Shown: positions 9,438 to 18,597 of the stretch, one piece after another | How the letters are laid out: each line of letters begins with the position of its first letter | Position numbering within the stretch: the stretch's first letter is position 1 | NCBI GenBank assembly: GCA_944320885.1 | Contig: CALUJE010000006.1 | Span: 1 to 64,000, forward strand | Direction of reading: 5' to 3' | Length of the DNA: 64,000 nt | From: an uncultured Phocaeicola sp. | GTDB lineage: Bacteria > Bacteroidota > Bacteroidia > Bacteroidales > Bacteroidaceae | The notes under the pieces: model-generated | The model's database searches: none | The model's input: the letters and a program-made list of their open reading frames with translations, nothing else | What the model was told of the DNA's origin: nothing | Position numbers and translations under genes: made by a program

Positions 9438-9524
9438 ATGAGACACTTATACAATACATATTTTTACTTCTTCTTTTACTTTTACTTTAGCAACAAAGTA
9501 AAGCGGGCAGTCGTATATGTATAA
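9438..9524 (+). CDS. Phe/Tyr-rich leader peptide of the aromatic operon
   Basis: A 28-codon ORF encodes MRHLYNTYFYFFFYFYFSNK followed by VKRAVVYV. Residues 8-17 are ten consecutive Phe or Tyr codons; the whole peptide has six Phe and six Tyr. It starts about 22 nt after the predicted transcription start. It ends 38 nt before a terminator hairpin, just upstream of the prephenate dehydratase gene. This is the arrangement of an amino-acid attenuator: ribosome stalling at Phe/Tyr codons would report low charged tRNA-Phe or tRNA-Tyr. Too short for most gene callers. Confidence 0.88.
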   Translation: MRHLYNTYFYFFFYFYFSNKVKRAVVYV

Positions 9525-9595
9525 GTAAAACATTAAAAACAGATTATTTAATAACATATTGAAAATCCCGCTTCATTACGAAACGGGATTTTTTT
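9480..9595 (+). promoter_or_regulatory. Phe/Tyr attenuator: pause hairpin, antiterminator and terminator
   Basis: Three mutually exclusive pairings are visible. A pause hairpin pairs 9480-9488 (within Phe/Tyr codons 15-17) with 9495-9503, around a 6-nt loop. An antiterminator pairs AAGCGGG at 9501-9507 with CCCGCTT at 9567-9573, 7 bp perfect. The terminator pairs 9562-9574 with 9580-9592 (one mismatch, 5-nt loop) and ends in seven T. A ribosome stalled on the aromatic codons would block the pause hairpin and free 9501-9507 to open the terminator stem. Efficient translation to the stop codon at 9522 would favour termination. Confidence 0.83.
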
Positions 9596-9621
9596 ATTGT
9601 AAAACCTAAAATAAAGAACGT

Positions 9622-10464
9622 ATGAAAAAAATCGCAATTCAAGGAATAAAAGGCTCCTATCACGATGTTACAGCCCAGCAATATTTTAAAGGTGAAGAAA
9701 TAGAACTGATTTGTTGCTCTACATTTGCCAATGTATTCGAACAGATAAAGAAAGACAGCTCCGTTATAGCTATCGTTGCCATAGAAAATACAATTGCCGG
9801 CAGCCTGCTACAAAACTATGATTTGTTGCGTGAAAGTCATACAACAATCGTAGGTGAACATAAATTGCGTATTTCACACAGTTTGCTGTGCCTTCCGGAA
9901 GAAGGATGGGACGATATTAAAGAAATCAACTCCCACCCCGTAGCCCTGGCACAATGCCGTGAGTTCCTTCAACAACATCCGCATATAAAAATAGTAGAAG
10001 CCGAAGATACCGCAGGTAGTGCGGAAATGATAAGCAGAGAGCATCTGAAAGGTCATGCAGCCATATGCGCAAAAGCGGTAGCTCCACTCTACAATATGAA
10101 AGTACTTGAAGAAGGAATAGAGACAAACAAGCACAACTTCACACGCTTCCTTGTCATTTCCGACCGTTGGAAAGCTGATGAATTGAGAGACAGAGCTACA
10201 ATCAACAAATCAACAATCGTCTTTTCATTACCGCACAGCGAAGGTAGCCTGTCACAAGTATTGTCCATTTTTTCATACTATAACATTAACCTGACCAAAA
10301 TACAGTCATTACCGATTATCGGACGTGAATGGGAATATTTGTTCTATGTAGATATCACATTCAATGACTATTTAAGATACAAACAATCTATTGATGCCAT
10401 CACCCCACTGACAAAAGAATTAGAAATATTAGGAGAATATGGAGAAGGAAAATCACACTTATGA
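9622..10464 (+). CDS. pheA: Prephenate dehydratase with ACT domain
   Basis: Converts prephenate to phenylpyruvate, the committed step to phenylalanine. The 280-aa protein has the PDT domain at about 1-180 (GIKGSYHDVTA, VAIENTIAGSLL, and HNFTRF with catalytic Thr174). The C-terminal ACT domain spans about 195-275. It is a monofunctional P-protein lacking the chorismate mutase domain of E. coli PheA; that activity lies on the DAHP synthase fusion downstream. The ACT Phe-binding motifs are altered: the usual ESRP reads QSLP and the GALV-like motif reads GSLS, so feedback inhibition by Phe may be changed (inference). First structural gene after the attenuator. Confidence 0.93.
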   Translation: MKKIAIQGIKGSYHDVTAQQYFKGEEIELICCSTFANVFEQIKKDSSVIAIVAIENTIAGSLLQNYDLLRESHTTIVGEHKLRISHSLLCLPEEGWDDIKEINSHPVALAQCREFLQQHPHIKIVEAEDTAGSAEMISREHLKGHAAICAKAVAPLYNMKVLEEGIETNKHNFTRFLVISDRWKADELRDRATINKSTIVFSLPHSEGSLSQVLSIFSYYNINLTKIQSLPIIGREWEYLFYVDITFNDYLRYKQSIDAITPLTKELEILGEYGEGKSHL

Positions 10465-11626
10465 TATCCAGCCCGCACAACGACTGAATACAGTAAACGA
10501 ATACTACTTTTCGAGAAAACTAAAGGAAATAGCAAAAATGAATGCCGAAGGAATGGATGTAATAAGTCTGGGCATAGGAAGCCCGGACATGCCTCCTTCC
10601 GAGGAAACAATACAGGTTTTATGCGAATCGGCCCAGAAACCGGATGTACACGGATACCAGCCTACAATAGGTATCCCCGAACTACGAAAAGCAATGGCCG
10701 ACTGGTATAAACGCTCATACAATGTAGACCTTGACCCGAATACGGAAATACAGCCACTGATAGGTTCAAAAGAAGGGATACTTCATGTGACACTGGCTTT
10801 CGTAAACCCGGGAGAACAGGTACTGGTACCCAATCCGGGATATCCTACCTACACATCACTGAGCAAACTGCTGGGGACTGAAATCGTAAATTACAATTTG
10901 CGGGAGGACAATAACTGGCAACCCGATTTTGAACAGCTTGAAAAAATGGATTTGAGCCGCGTACGGCTGATGTGGACCAATTATCCCAACATGCCCACCG
11001 GAGCAAATGCAAGCATGGAACTGTATGAAAAGCTCGTAGACTTTGCACGACGCCATAACATTGTCATCGTCAATGACAATCCTTACAGCTTCATTCTGAA
11101 CGAAAAGCCGCTAAGCATCCTCAATGTAAAAGGCGCTAAAGAATGTTGCATCGAATTCAATTCCATGAGTAAAAGCCATAATATGCCGGGATGGCGCGTG
11201 GGAATGATAGCAACCAACGCACGCTTTATACAATGGATACTGAAAGTAAAGAGCAACATTGACTCCGGCACATTCAGGCCCTTGCAACTTGCTGCGGCAC
11301 AAGCTTATCAGAATTCAGAAAGATGGCATGAGGAAATGAATCGTACGCTATACCGCAACCGCAGAAAATACGCGGAAGAAATTATGCAGACACTGGGATG
11401 TACATTCAATCCGGCACAAGTTGGAATGTTCCTTTGGGGAAGAATCCCCGATACTTATTCCAACGTGGAAGAACTGACCGAAAAGGTACTTCATGAAGCC
11501 AAAGTGTTTATCACTCCCGGATTCATTTTCGGAAGCAACGGCGAACGGTATATACGCATTTCACTCTGCGCCAAAGAAGAAAAACTTGCTGAAGCTCTGA
11601 ACAGAATTAAAAGAATTATGATTTAA
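10439..11626 (+). CDS. PLP-dependent class I/II aminotransferase (probable aromatic aminotransferase)
   Basis: 395-aa fold-type I aminotransferase. The PLP Lys is K245 in NSMSKSHNMPGWRVGM. The substrate-binding and cofactor motifs NPGYPTY, NYPNMPTGA and NDNPYS are also present. The start overlaps the pheA end by 26 nt, so the two are coupled. From its operon position it should transaminate phenylpyruvate and 4-hydroxyphenylpyruvate in the last step to Phe and Tyr; this is inference, as related enzymes also act on alanine or LL-diaminopimelate. Confidence 0.88.
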   Translation: MEKENHTYDIQPAQRLNTVNEYYFSRKLKEIAKMNAEGMDVISLGIGSPDMPPSEETIQVLCESAQKPDVHGYQPTIGIPELRKAMADWYKRSYNVDLDPNTEIQPLIGSKEGILHVTLAFVNPGEQVLVPNPGYPTYTSLSKLLGTEIVNYNLREDNNWQPDFEQLEKMDLSRVRLMWTNYPNMPTGANASMELYEKLVDFARRHNIVIVNDNPYSFILNEKPLSILNVKGAKECCIEFNSMSKSHNMPGWRVGMIATNARFIQWILKVKSNIDSGTFRPLQLAAAQAYQNSERWHEEMNRTLYRNRRKYAEEIMQTLGCTFNPAQVGMFLWGRIPDTYSNVEELTEKVLHEAKVFITPGFIFGSNGERYIRISLCAKEEKLAEALNRIKRIMI

Positions 11627-11677
11627 AGAAAGATACAGAAACTGAAATACAAAGCACACAATTAAACACTAACTCGT

Positions 11678-12739
11678 ATGGAACTTGAATCAATATTATT
11701 ACCGGGCATAGAAACCAAACGCCCCGTCGTCATAGCCGGCCCATGCAGTGCCGAGACCGAAGAACAGGTTATGGAAACTGCCATGCAACTGTCAAAAAAA
11801 GGTATTAAAATATTTCGTGCAGGCATATGGAAGCCACGTACAAAACCAGGAGGATTTGAAGGTATTGGCGAAACCGGGCTCCAATGGTTGCAGGAAGTCA
11901 AAAAGGAAACAGGCATGTATGTAACAACTGAAGTTGCTACAAGCAAGCACGTGGAAAGTGCACTCAAAGCCGGAATGGACCTTTTGTGGATTGGAGCACG
12001 CACATGTGCAAATCCGTTTGCCATGCAGGAAATCGCAGATGCACTGCAAGGGGTAGATATTCCTGTTTTGGTAAAGAACCCCGTTAATCCGGACCTTGAG
12101 CTGTGGATTGGCGGTATGGAACGCCTCAACAATGCCGGAATTAAACGCCTGGCTGCCATACACCGGGGATTCTCTTCATACGATAAAAAAATATACCGCA
12201 ATCTTCCGCAATGGCACATTCCCATCGAACTGCGCCGACGTATTCCGGAACTGCCTATTCTGTGTGACCCCAGTCATATCGGAGGAAAACGTGAACTGAT
12301 TGCTCCATTGTGCCAGCAGGCTATGGATCTTGGATTTGACGGACTGATTGTTGAATCGCACTGCAATCCGGACAAGGCATGGAGCGATGCGTCGCAGCAA
12401 ATTACCCCTGACGTATTGGCATACATACTCAATTTGCTGGTTATCCGCAAGGAAAAGCAAACTACTGAGAATCTGAATGAACTACGCAGCCAGATAGACG
12501 AATGTGACAACAGCCTGATTGATATTCTTGCAAAACGCATGCGGATATCACGCGAAATAGGAACGTTCAAAAAAGAACACGGCATGACCATTTTGCAGAC
12601 CGGACGTTATAATGAAATTCTGGAAAAACGGGGTGCACAGGCCGAACTTTGCGGAATGAGTGCTGAATTCATAAAAATCATATTCGAAGCCATACACGAG
12701 GAGTCTGTACGCCAACAAATGGAAATCATCAACAAATAA
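11678..12739 (+). CDS. Bifunctional DAHP synthase / chorismate mutase
   Basis: 353-aa fusion. The N-terminal type I-beta 3-deoxy-D-arabino-heptulosonate-7-phosphate synthase (about 1-255) shows VVIAGPCSAE, FRAGIWKPRT, GARTCANP, CDPSHIGGKR and the metal/substrate segment VESHCNPDKA. A C-terminal AroQ chorismate mutase (about 260-350) starts at LRSQIDECDN and contains RMRISREIGTFKKEHG. The protein thus makes both the first shikimate-pathway intermediate and prephenate. The same domain order is known in Prevotella and Porphyromonas, where the mutase domain also transmits prephenate feedback (recalled). It lies 51 nt after the aminotransferase gene. Confidence 0.95.
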   Translation: MELESILLPGIETKRPVVIAGPCSAETEEQVMETAMQLSKKGIKIFRAGIWKPRTKPGGFEGIGETGLQWLQEVKKETGMYVTTEVATSKHVESALKAGMDLLWIGARTCANPFAMQEIADALQGVDIPVLVKNPVNPDLELWIGGMERLNNAGIKRLAAIHRGFSSYDKKIYRNLPQWHIPIELRRRIPELPILCDPSHIGGKRELIAPLCQQAMDLGFDGLIVESHCNPDKAWSDASQQITPDVLAYILNLLVIRKEKQTTENLNELRSQIDECDNSLIDILAKRMRISREIGTFKKEHGMTILQTGRYNEILEKRGAQAELCGMSAEFIKIIFEAIHEESVRQQMEIINK

Positions 12740-12767
12740 GGAAACCATAGCCTTACACCTGATTTTT

Positions 12768-12821
12768 CATAAGTTATTAATTTTATTTTTATAGCCTTGA
12801 AAAATAAATTTATAACTTATG
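12768..12821. repeat. AT-rich intergenic hairpin (ATAAGTTAT/ATAGCC family), copy 1
   Basis: Near-perfect inverted repeat with arms 12768-12790 and 12800-12821, outer sequence CATAAGTTAT...ATAACTTATG and loop ATAGCCTTG. It sits between the DAHP synthase-mutase gene and tyrA inside the aromatic operon. There it could act as an internal terminator or RNA-stability element. Related hairpins occur at 27096-27176 and 42127-42187. Confidence 0.7.
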
Positions 12822-12890
12822 AAGAGGAGGATTTATATCGGCAATTTCCAAAAACATCTCGACAAAAAGAAAAATCATCGGGTCGTTTTC

Positions 12891-12913
12891 AAAAAAGGAC
12901 ACGTGCTTTTTCC
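12891..12913. repeat. CACGTG A/T-tract palindrome, copy 1
   Basis: An A-run, GGACACGTGC and a T-run form an imperfect palindrome in the 212-nt gap before tyrA. The segment ACACGTGCTTTTTC recurs exactly at 48479-48492, within the hairpin elements after the AddB gene. Confidence 0.5.
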
Positions 12914-12951
12914 GAAGTATAAAACAACTATCCTAAAACCCTATTTCAAAC

Positions 12952-13725
12952 ATGAGAATACTAATACTCGGAGCCGGAAAAATGGGCTCATTCTTTACCG
13001 ATTTGTTAAGTTTTCAGCACGAAACAGCAGTAATTGACGTCGACCCCAAACGAATGCGTTTTATATACAACACTTATCGTTTCACTACACTGGAAGAAAT
13101 CAAAGCCTTCAAGCCTGAACTCGTAATTAATGCGGCAACGGTAAAATATACCATCGATGCTTTCAAACAAGTAATTCCCGTTCTTCCCAAAGAATGTATA
13201 TTGAGTGATATAGCATCCGTAAAAACAGGCTTAAAGGAATTTTACGAGCAGAGCGGTTTCAGATATGTGTCTACTCACCCCATGTTTGGACCCACATTTG
13301 CCAGCTTCAGCAACCTAAGTAACGAAAATGCCATTATCATTACCGAGGGAGACCATATGGGGCGCATATTCTTCAAAGACCTCTACAGTTCTCTGAAACT
13401 GAATATCTTTGAATACACATTCGAAGAGCACGATGAAACGGTAGCCTATTCACTGTCCATCCCGTTCGTTTCTACTTTTGTTTTTGCCGCTATCATGAAA
13501 CACCAGGATGCACCGGGAACAACATTCAAGCGTCACATGGCTATTGCACGGGGAGTTCTGAGTGAAGACGACTATCTTCTGCAGGAAATATTATTCAATC
13601 CGCGTACTCCGGCCCAAGTGGAAAACATACGCAGAGAACTGAACGAACTGCTTACAATCATATGCCATAAAGATGCTGATGGAATGAAAAGATATCTCAC
13701 CAAAATACGTGAGCATATCAAATAG
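12952..13725 (+). CDS. tyrA: Prephenate dehydrogenase
   Basis: Oxidatively decarboxylates prephenate to 4-hydroxyphenylpyruvate for tyrosine synthesis. The 257-aa protein starts with a Rossmann motif MRILILGAGKMGS and an acidic NAD-preferring strand end (VIDVDPKR). The family motifs SDIASVKTGL and STHPMFGPTF follow, with the catalytic His in the latter. No C-terminal ACT domain is present, so it should be insensitive to Tyr by that route. Last gene of the aromatic operon, 212 nt after the DAHP synthase-mutase gene; that gap contains two hairpin elements. Confidence 0.92.
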   Translation: MRILILGAGKMGSFFTDLLSFQHETAVIDVDPKRMRFIYNTYRFTTLEEIKAFKPELVINAATVKYTIDAFKQVIPVLPKECILSDIASVKTGLKEFYEQSGFRYVSTHPMFGPTFASFSNLSNENAIIITEGDHMGRIFFKDLYSSLKLNIFEYTFEEHDETVAYSLSIPFVSTFVFAAIMKHQDAPGTTFKRHMAIARGVLSEDDYLLQEILFNPRTPAQVENIRRELNELLTIICHKDADGMKRYLTKIREHIK

Positions 13726-13953
13726 CATTTTTCCCAATACTTTGCAAAATACAAATGCACCTATATATAATATAAAAACATTGAACAGTCAGCACAGAAT
13801 AATCATGGATTAAATCCTTTTACGCTAAAATTACATTCTAAAACAATTAACCAGCAATCCCTTACAATTAATTACAAAATAAAATAAAAACATAATAAAT
13901 ACAAACTTATCAACGCGTAGAAAAAAAATTAATATGCCTTCTTTTTATTTAGA
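13726..13953. other. AT-rich intergenic region, no gene seen
   Basis: The 309-nt gap between tyrA and gltB (13726-14034) is very AT-rich. Apart from the gltB promoter at its right end I see no gene, no strong terminator and no clear operator. Confidence 0.6.
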
Positions 13954-13984
13954 TTGCTTTATTGAAAGCATATTTATATATTTG
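13954..13984 (+). promoter_or_regulatory. gltB promoter
   Basis: TTG at 13954-13956 and TATATTTG at 13977-13984 are spaced by 20 bp. Predicted start of the nitrogen-assimilation transcript, about 45 nt before the gltB ATG. Confidence 0.75.
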
Positions 13985-14034
13985 CAGATAATACGAAACT
14001 GTAATATATAAACAACAACGAAAAAGAAAGCTAA

Positions 14035-17000
14035 ATGAGAGAAAAAGGTTACATTTTATCAGAAGACATCCTTTCAAGACATCAAGCCGGTCTATATACA
14101 CCGGCAAATGAACATGATGCCTGTGGTGTAGGTATGATAGTAAATCTGCACGGTACAAAATCACACGATTTGATTGATTCAGCACTTAAAGTACTGGAAA
14201 ACATGAAACATCGTGGCGCAGAAGGAGCAGACAGTAAAACAGGTGATGGAGCAGGTATTATGATTCAGATACCACATGAGTTCATTCTTCTTCAAGGTAT
14301 CCCTGTTCCTGAAAAAGGAAAATATGGTACCGGACTCGTGTTTATGCCTAAAGACAAAGATATTCAACAAACTATCATGAGCATAATGATAGAAGAAATC
14401 GAAAAGGAAGGTATGACACTGATGCACGTGAGAAGCGTACCTGTCAACTCCAATGTATTGGGAAAAGATGCCCAAACATCAGAACCTGATATAAAACAGA
14501 TTTTTATTACAGCCGAAGCAGACGAGCCAAATCTTGAAAAGAAGCTATACATAACCCGAAAGAAAATTGAAAATAAAATAGAATGTAAAGATTTCTACAT
14601 CGTATCTCTTTCGAGCAAGAATATGGTTTATAAAGGAATGCTGACGTCTACTCAACTACGTGAATATTATGTAGATCTTACACAACCTTATTTTACCAGC
14701 GCATTGGCTTTGGTACATTCACGCTTCAGCACCAACACATTCCCTACATGGAGCCTCGCCCAACCTTTCCGAATGATGGCTCACAACGGAGAAATCAATA
14801 CCATTCGCGGTAACCGTGCCTGGATGGAAGCAAGAGAAAGTGTTTTGTCGTCTGAAACATTGGGAAACATATCGCAAATACGGCCCATTGTACAGCCGGA
14901 TATGAGCGACAGCGCATCCATGGACAATGTTCTTGAATTTTTTGTTATGTCCGGATTAAGCCTACCGCACGCATTAGCTATGATGGTACCGGAATCTACA
15001 AACGACAAAAATCCCATCAGCTCCACTCTGAAAGCTTTTTATGAATATCATTCTATCTTAATGGAACCATGGGACGGCCCTGCAGCGTTGCTTTTCAGCG
15101 ACGGCCGATATGCTGGAGGTATGCTCGACCGTAACGGCCTACGTCCGGCACGCTGGCTTGTAACCAAAAACGGTACAATGGTAGTGGCTAGTGAAACCGG
15201 AACAATCAGTTTCAATCCTGATGAAATTGAAGCCAAAGGACGTTTGCAACCAGGAAAGATTCTTCTGGTAGATACTCAGGAAGGTAAAATATATTATGAC
15301 AAGGAAATCAAAGAAAGCCTGGCCTCGGCTCTGCCATATAAGGAGTGGCTTTCGGCTAACCGGATTGAATTGGATACACTCCGCAGTGGACGTAAAATTG
15401 AGAATACTGTAAAAGACACGGGCAGATACCTGCGAACTTTCGGATTCAGCAGAGAAGATATTGAAAGAACCATTACTCCAATGTGCAAAAACGGAGCTGA
15501 ACCTACTGCATCAATGGGAAATGATACTCCACTTGCCGTATTATCGGAGAAACCGCAAATATTATTCAACTATTTCCGACAGCAGTTTGCACAGGTCACC
15601 AATCCGGCCATAGACCCTATACGTGAAGAATTGGTCATGTCGCTCACCGAATATATCGGTGCTGTAGGTAAACATATACTTACACCTGACGCCTCACACT
15701 GCAAAATGGTGCGCCTTCCCCACCCCATACTGACAAATACACAACTTGATATATTGTGCAATATCAGATATAAGGGATTCAGCACCGTAAAACTGAAAAT
15801 GATTTTTGATATTGCGGCAGGAGAAGAAGGATTGCGGACAGCTATAGATAATCTTTGCAAGAAAGCTGAAGAGGCTGTTGATGCCGGAGTTAATTATATT
15901 ATTCTTTCCGACCGTGACACAGATGTCCATCATGCACCTGTACCTTCCTTGCTGGCAGTAAGCGCTGTGCACCATCATCTGATATCTGTACAAAAACGTG
16001 TGCAGACTGCTCTGATAGTAGAAAGTGGAGAAGCGCGCGAAGTGATGCATGCAGCCTTATTGCTGGGATATGGTGCCAGTGCGCTATGCCCATACATGGC
16101 TTTTGCCGTAATCGATCAACTTGTAAAGAAAGGAGAAGTTCAGCTTGACTATCATACTGCCGAAAAGAACTACATCAAAGCTCTGTGCAAAGGATTATAT
16201 AAAGTAATGAGCAAAATGGGTATCAGCACCATACGTTCATACCGGGGAGCAAAACTTTTTGAAGCTGTAGGTCTGAACAGTGAAATCATGAACCGGTACT
16301 TCGGTACAGATTTCTCAACTATTGGAGGTTCCGGCTTGAAAGAAATAGCAAATGATTATCTCAGATTCCATAAATCAGCATTCACTATCAGTGATGATGA
16401 GGCAGAATCTATGCTTGATCATATCGGACTCTTCTCTTTCCGGAAAGATGGAGAAATGCATGCATGGAATCCGGAGACCATCAGCCTGCTGCAACTGGCT
16501 ACACGTACCGGCAGCTACAAGAAATTTAAAGAATTCACTCAGAAAGCAAACGAAAAGTCATCACCCGTATTCTTACGCGACTTTTTCCGTTTCCGCAGTA
16601 ATCCGATAGATATCAACACTGTAGAGGCTGTAGAAGATATCGTAAAACACTTTGTTACTGGAGCTATGTCATTCGGAGCTATCAGCAAAGAGGCTCATGA
16701 AGCCATGGCGCTGGCCATGAACAGACTGGGAGCACGAAGCAATACTGGCGAAGGAGGTGAAGACAGCGAACGCTTTAAAGCAGTCTATCATGTAGAAAAA
16801 GGAAACAGAGATATCAGCTTATGCAGCAAGACCAAACAGATAGCTTCGGGAAGATTCGGAGTAACTACCGAATATCTGGTCAATGCAGAAGAAATACAAA
16901 TCAAAGTTGCTCAGGGAGCAAAACCGGGAGAAGGTGGACAACTTCCAGGATTTAAGGTAAATGAAGTGATTGCACGTACTCGTCATTCCATCCCGGGAAT

Positions 17001-18570
17001 TTCATTAATCTCGCCTCCACCCCATCATGACATTTACAGCATTGAAGATCTGGCTCAACTGATCTTCGACTTGAGAAATGTAAACCCTCGTGCTTCTATC
17101 AGTGTCAAACTGGTTGCTGAGAGCGGAGTAGGTACAATCGCAGCCGGTGTAGCAAAAGCCAAAGCCGATCTGATAGTAATATCCGGAGCCGAAGGAGGAA
17201 CAGGAGCTTCGCCCGCATCATCCATGAGATATGCCGGAATCCCTCCTGAAATAGGACTGAGTGAAACACAACAGACACTGGTAATGAACGGCCTTCGCGG
17301 ACAAGTTCGTCTGCAAACAGACGGACAGTTAAAAACCGGACACGATATAATCAGCATGGCCTTATTGGGAGCTGATGAATATGCTTTCGGTACAGCCGCG
17401 CTAATTGTGCTTGGATGTGTTATGATGCGAAAATGCCATACCAACTTATGTCCGGTGGGAGTTGCAACACAAGATGAAAAGCTTCGTGAACATTTCAGGG
17501 GACATTATCAATACCTGATAAACTATTTCGAATTTCTGGCTCAGGAAGTACGTGAATATCTTGCGGAAATGGGATTTACTCATCTGAAAGATATTATCGG
17601 ACGGACAGATTTGATAGAAATCGTAAAAGGCAACGATTCTGACAAAATCCGGAAATTGGATTTTACACGCATACTTCACAAGGTTGATAATGGTACTGAT
17701 ATCCATTATACCGGTAAACATCTCTTTGACCTTACAGAAGTAAAAGACAAATCAATCATAGCTGCAGCCCATGAAGCTTTGGAAAAAGGCAAACAGATAG
17801 AGCTCGAATATACCATAGCTAATACCGATCGCTCAGTAGGCTGTATGCTTTCAGGAGAAGTAGCAGCCAGATACGGACAGAAAGGATTGCCTGATAATAC
17901 TATTAATATAAAATTCAAAGGTTCTGCCGGACAGAGCTTTGGAGCGTTTCTTACAAAAGGCATCAGCTTCCGACTCGAAGGTGAGGCTAATGACTATGTA
18001 GGCAAGGGACTGAGTGGAGGACGTATCGCAGTCCTCCCGCCAATGGGGTCATGCTTTGACGCCTCCAAAAATACAATTGCCGGAAATACACTGATGTATG
18101 GAGCGACTACCGGAGAACTCTATATTAACGGATGCGTGGGTGAACGTTTTGCTGTAAGAAACTCTGGAGCCATCGCTGTAGTAGAAGGTGCAGGTGACCA
18201 TTGCTGCGAATATATGACCGGAGGAAGAGTTGTAGTACTAGGGCACACAGGACGCAACTTTGCCGCTGGTATGAGTGGAGGTATAGCCTATGTATGGGAT
18301 CGTGAACACACATTTGACTATTTCTGTAATATGGAAATGGTAGAACTGAGCCTGCTTGAGGACTCTGCATCCAGAAAAGAACTACATGACCTCATAGAAC
18401 GACACTGGAAATATACAGGTTCCAAGCTGGCACGAACTTTACTGGACAATTGGCAACAACATGTAGACGAATTCATCCAGGTTACTCCTATAGAGTATAA
18501 AAGAGTGCTTGCAGAAGAGCAAATGAAGAAACTCCAGCAAAAAATAGCTGAAGTACAGAGAGATTATTAA
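14035..18570 (+). CDS. gltB: Glutamate synthase large subunit
   Basis: Makes two glutamates from glutamine and 2-oxoglutarate. At 1511 aa it is a normal GltB. The class II amidotransferase nucleophile is Cys30 in DACGVGM, exposed after propeptide removal. Next come the central and FMN/2-oxoglutarate domains (PGEGGQLPGFKV, SGAEGGTGASP). The 3Fe-4S cysteines are in CVMMRKCHTNLCPVG, and the C-terminal GXGXG beta-helix spans about 1260-1480. It partners with GltD, encoded 27 nt downstream. The first gene of the cluster gltB-gltD-asnB-dapF-dapL. Confidence 0.97.
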   Translation: MREKGYILSEDILSRHQAGLYTPANEHDACGVGMIVNLHGTKSHDLIDSALKVLENMKHRGAEGADSKTGDGAGIMIQIPHEFILLQGIPVPEKGKYGTGLVFMPKDKDIQQTIMSIMIEEIEKEGMTLMHVRSVPVNSNVLGKDAQTSEPDIKQIFITAEADEPNLEKKLYITRKKIENKIECKDFYIVSLSSKNMVYKGMLTSTQLREYYVDLTQPYFTSALALVHSRFSTNTFPTWSLAQPFRMMAHNGEINTIRGNRAWMEARESVLSSETLGNISQIRPIVQPDMSDSASMDNVLEFFVMSGLSLPHALAMMVPESTNDKNPISSTLKAFYEYHSILMEPWDGPAALLFSDGRYAGGMLDRNGLRPARWLVTKNGTMVVASETGTISFNPDEIEAKGRLQPGKILLVDTQEGKIYYDKEIKESLASALPYKEWLSANRIELDTLRSGRKIENTVKDTGRYLRTFGFSREDIERTITPMCKNGAEPTASMGNDTPLAVLSEKPQILFNYFRQQFAQVTNPAIDPIREELVMSLTEYIGAVGKHILTPDASHCKMVRLPHPILTNTQLDILCNIRYKGFSTVKLKMIFDIAAGEEGLRTAIDNLCKKAEEAVDAGVNYIILSDRDTDVHHAPVPSLLAVSAVHHHLISVQKRVQTALIVESGEAREVMHAALLLGYGASALCPYMAFAVIDQLVKKGEVQLDYHTAEKNYIKALCKGLYKVMSKMGISTIRSYRGAKLFEAVGLNSEIMNRYFGTDFSTIGGSGLKEIANDYLRFHKSAFTISDDEAESMLDHIGLFSFRKDGEMHAWNPETISLLQLATRTGSYKKFKEFTQKANEKSSPVFLRDFFRFRSNPIDINTVEAVEDIVKHFVTGAMSFGAISKEAHEAMALAMNRLGARSNTGEGGEDSERFKAVYHVEKGNRDISLCSKTKQIASGRFGVTTEYLVNAEEIQIKVAQGAKPGEGGQLPGFKVNEVIARTRHSIPGISLISPPPHHDIYSIEDLAQLIFDLRNVNPRASISVKLVAESGVGTIAAGVAKAKADLIVISGAEGGTGASPASSMRYAGIPPEIGLSETQQTLVMNGLRGQVRLQTDGQLKTGHDIISMALLGADEYAFGTAALIVLGCVMMRKCHTNLCPVGVATQDEKLREHFRGHYQYLINYFEFLAQEVREYLAEMGFTHLKDIIGRTDLIEIVKGNDSDKIRKLDFTRILHKVDNGTDIHYTGKHLFDLTEVKDKSIIAAAHEALEKGKQIELEYTIANTDRSVGCMLSGEVAARYGQKGLPDNTINIKFKGSAGQSFGAFLTKGISFRLEGEANDYVGKGLSGGRIAVLPPMGSCFDASKNTIAGNTLMYGATTGELYINGCVGERFAVRNSGAIAVVEGAGDHCCEYMTGGRVVVLGHTGRNFAAGMSGGIAYVWDREHTFDYFCNMEMVELSLLEDSASRKELHDLIERHWKYTGSKLARTLLDNWQQHVDEFIQVTPIEYKRVLAEEQMKKLQQKIAEVQRDY

Positions 18571-18597
18571 AGCTTAAACAACTAAAGTATTATTATT

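Noticed and set aside
9562..9595. Reading the hairpin before pheA as the terminator of the upstream TPR gene.
   Set aside because: It lies more than 220 nt beyond that gene, after a separate promoter and leader ORF, and has a matching antiterminator, so an attenuator explains it better.
11662..12225. 187-aa minus-strand ORF opposite the DAHP synthase-mutase gene.
   Set aside because: Antisense shadow of a gene whose catalytic motifs are all present on the plus strand.
12819..13037. 72-aa basic ORF between the DAHP synthase-mutase gene and tyrA, with a GGAGG sequence.
   Set aside because: Its ATG lies in the arm of a hairpin repeat, it overlaps the tyrA start by 86 nt in another frame, and the GGAGG follows the ATG instead of preceding it.
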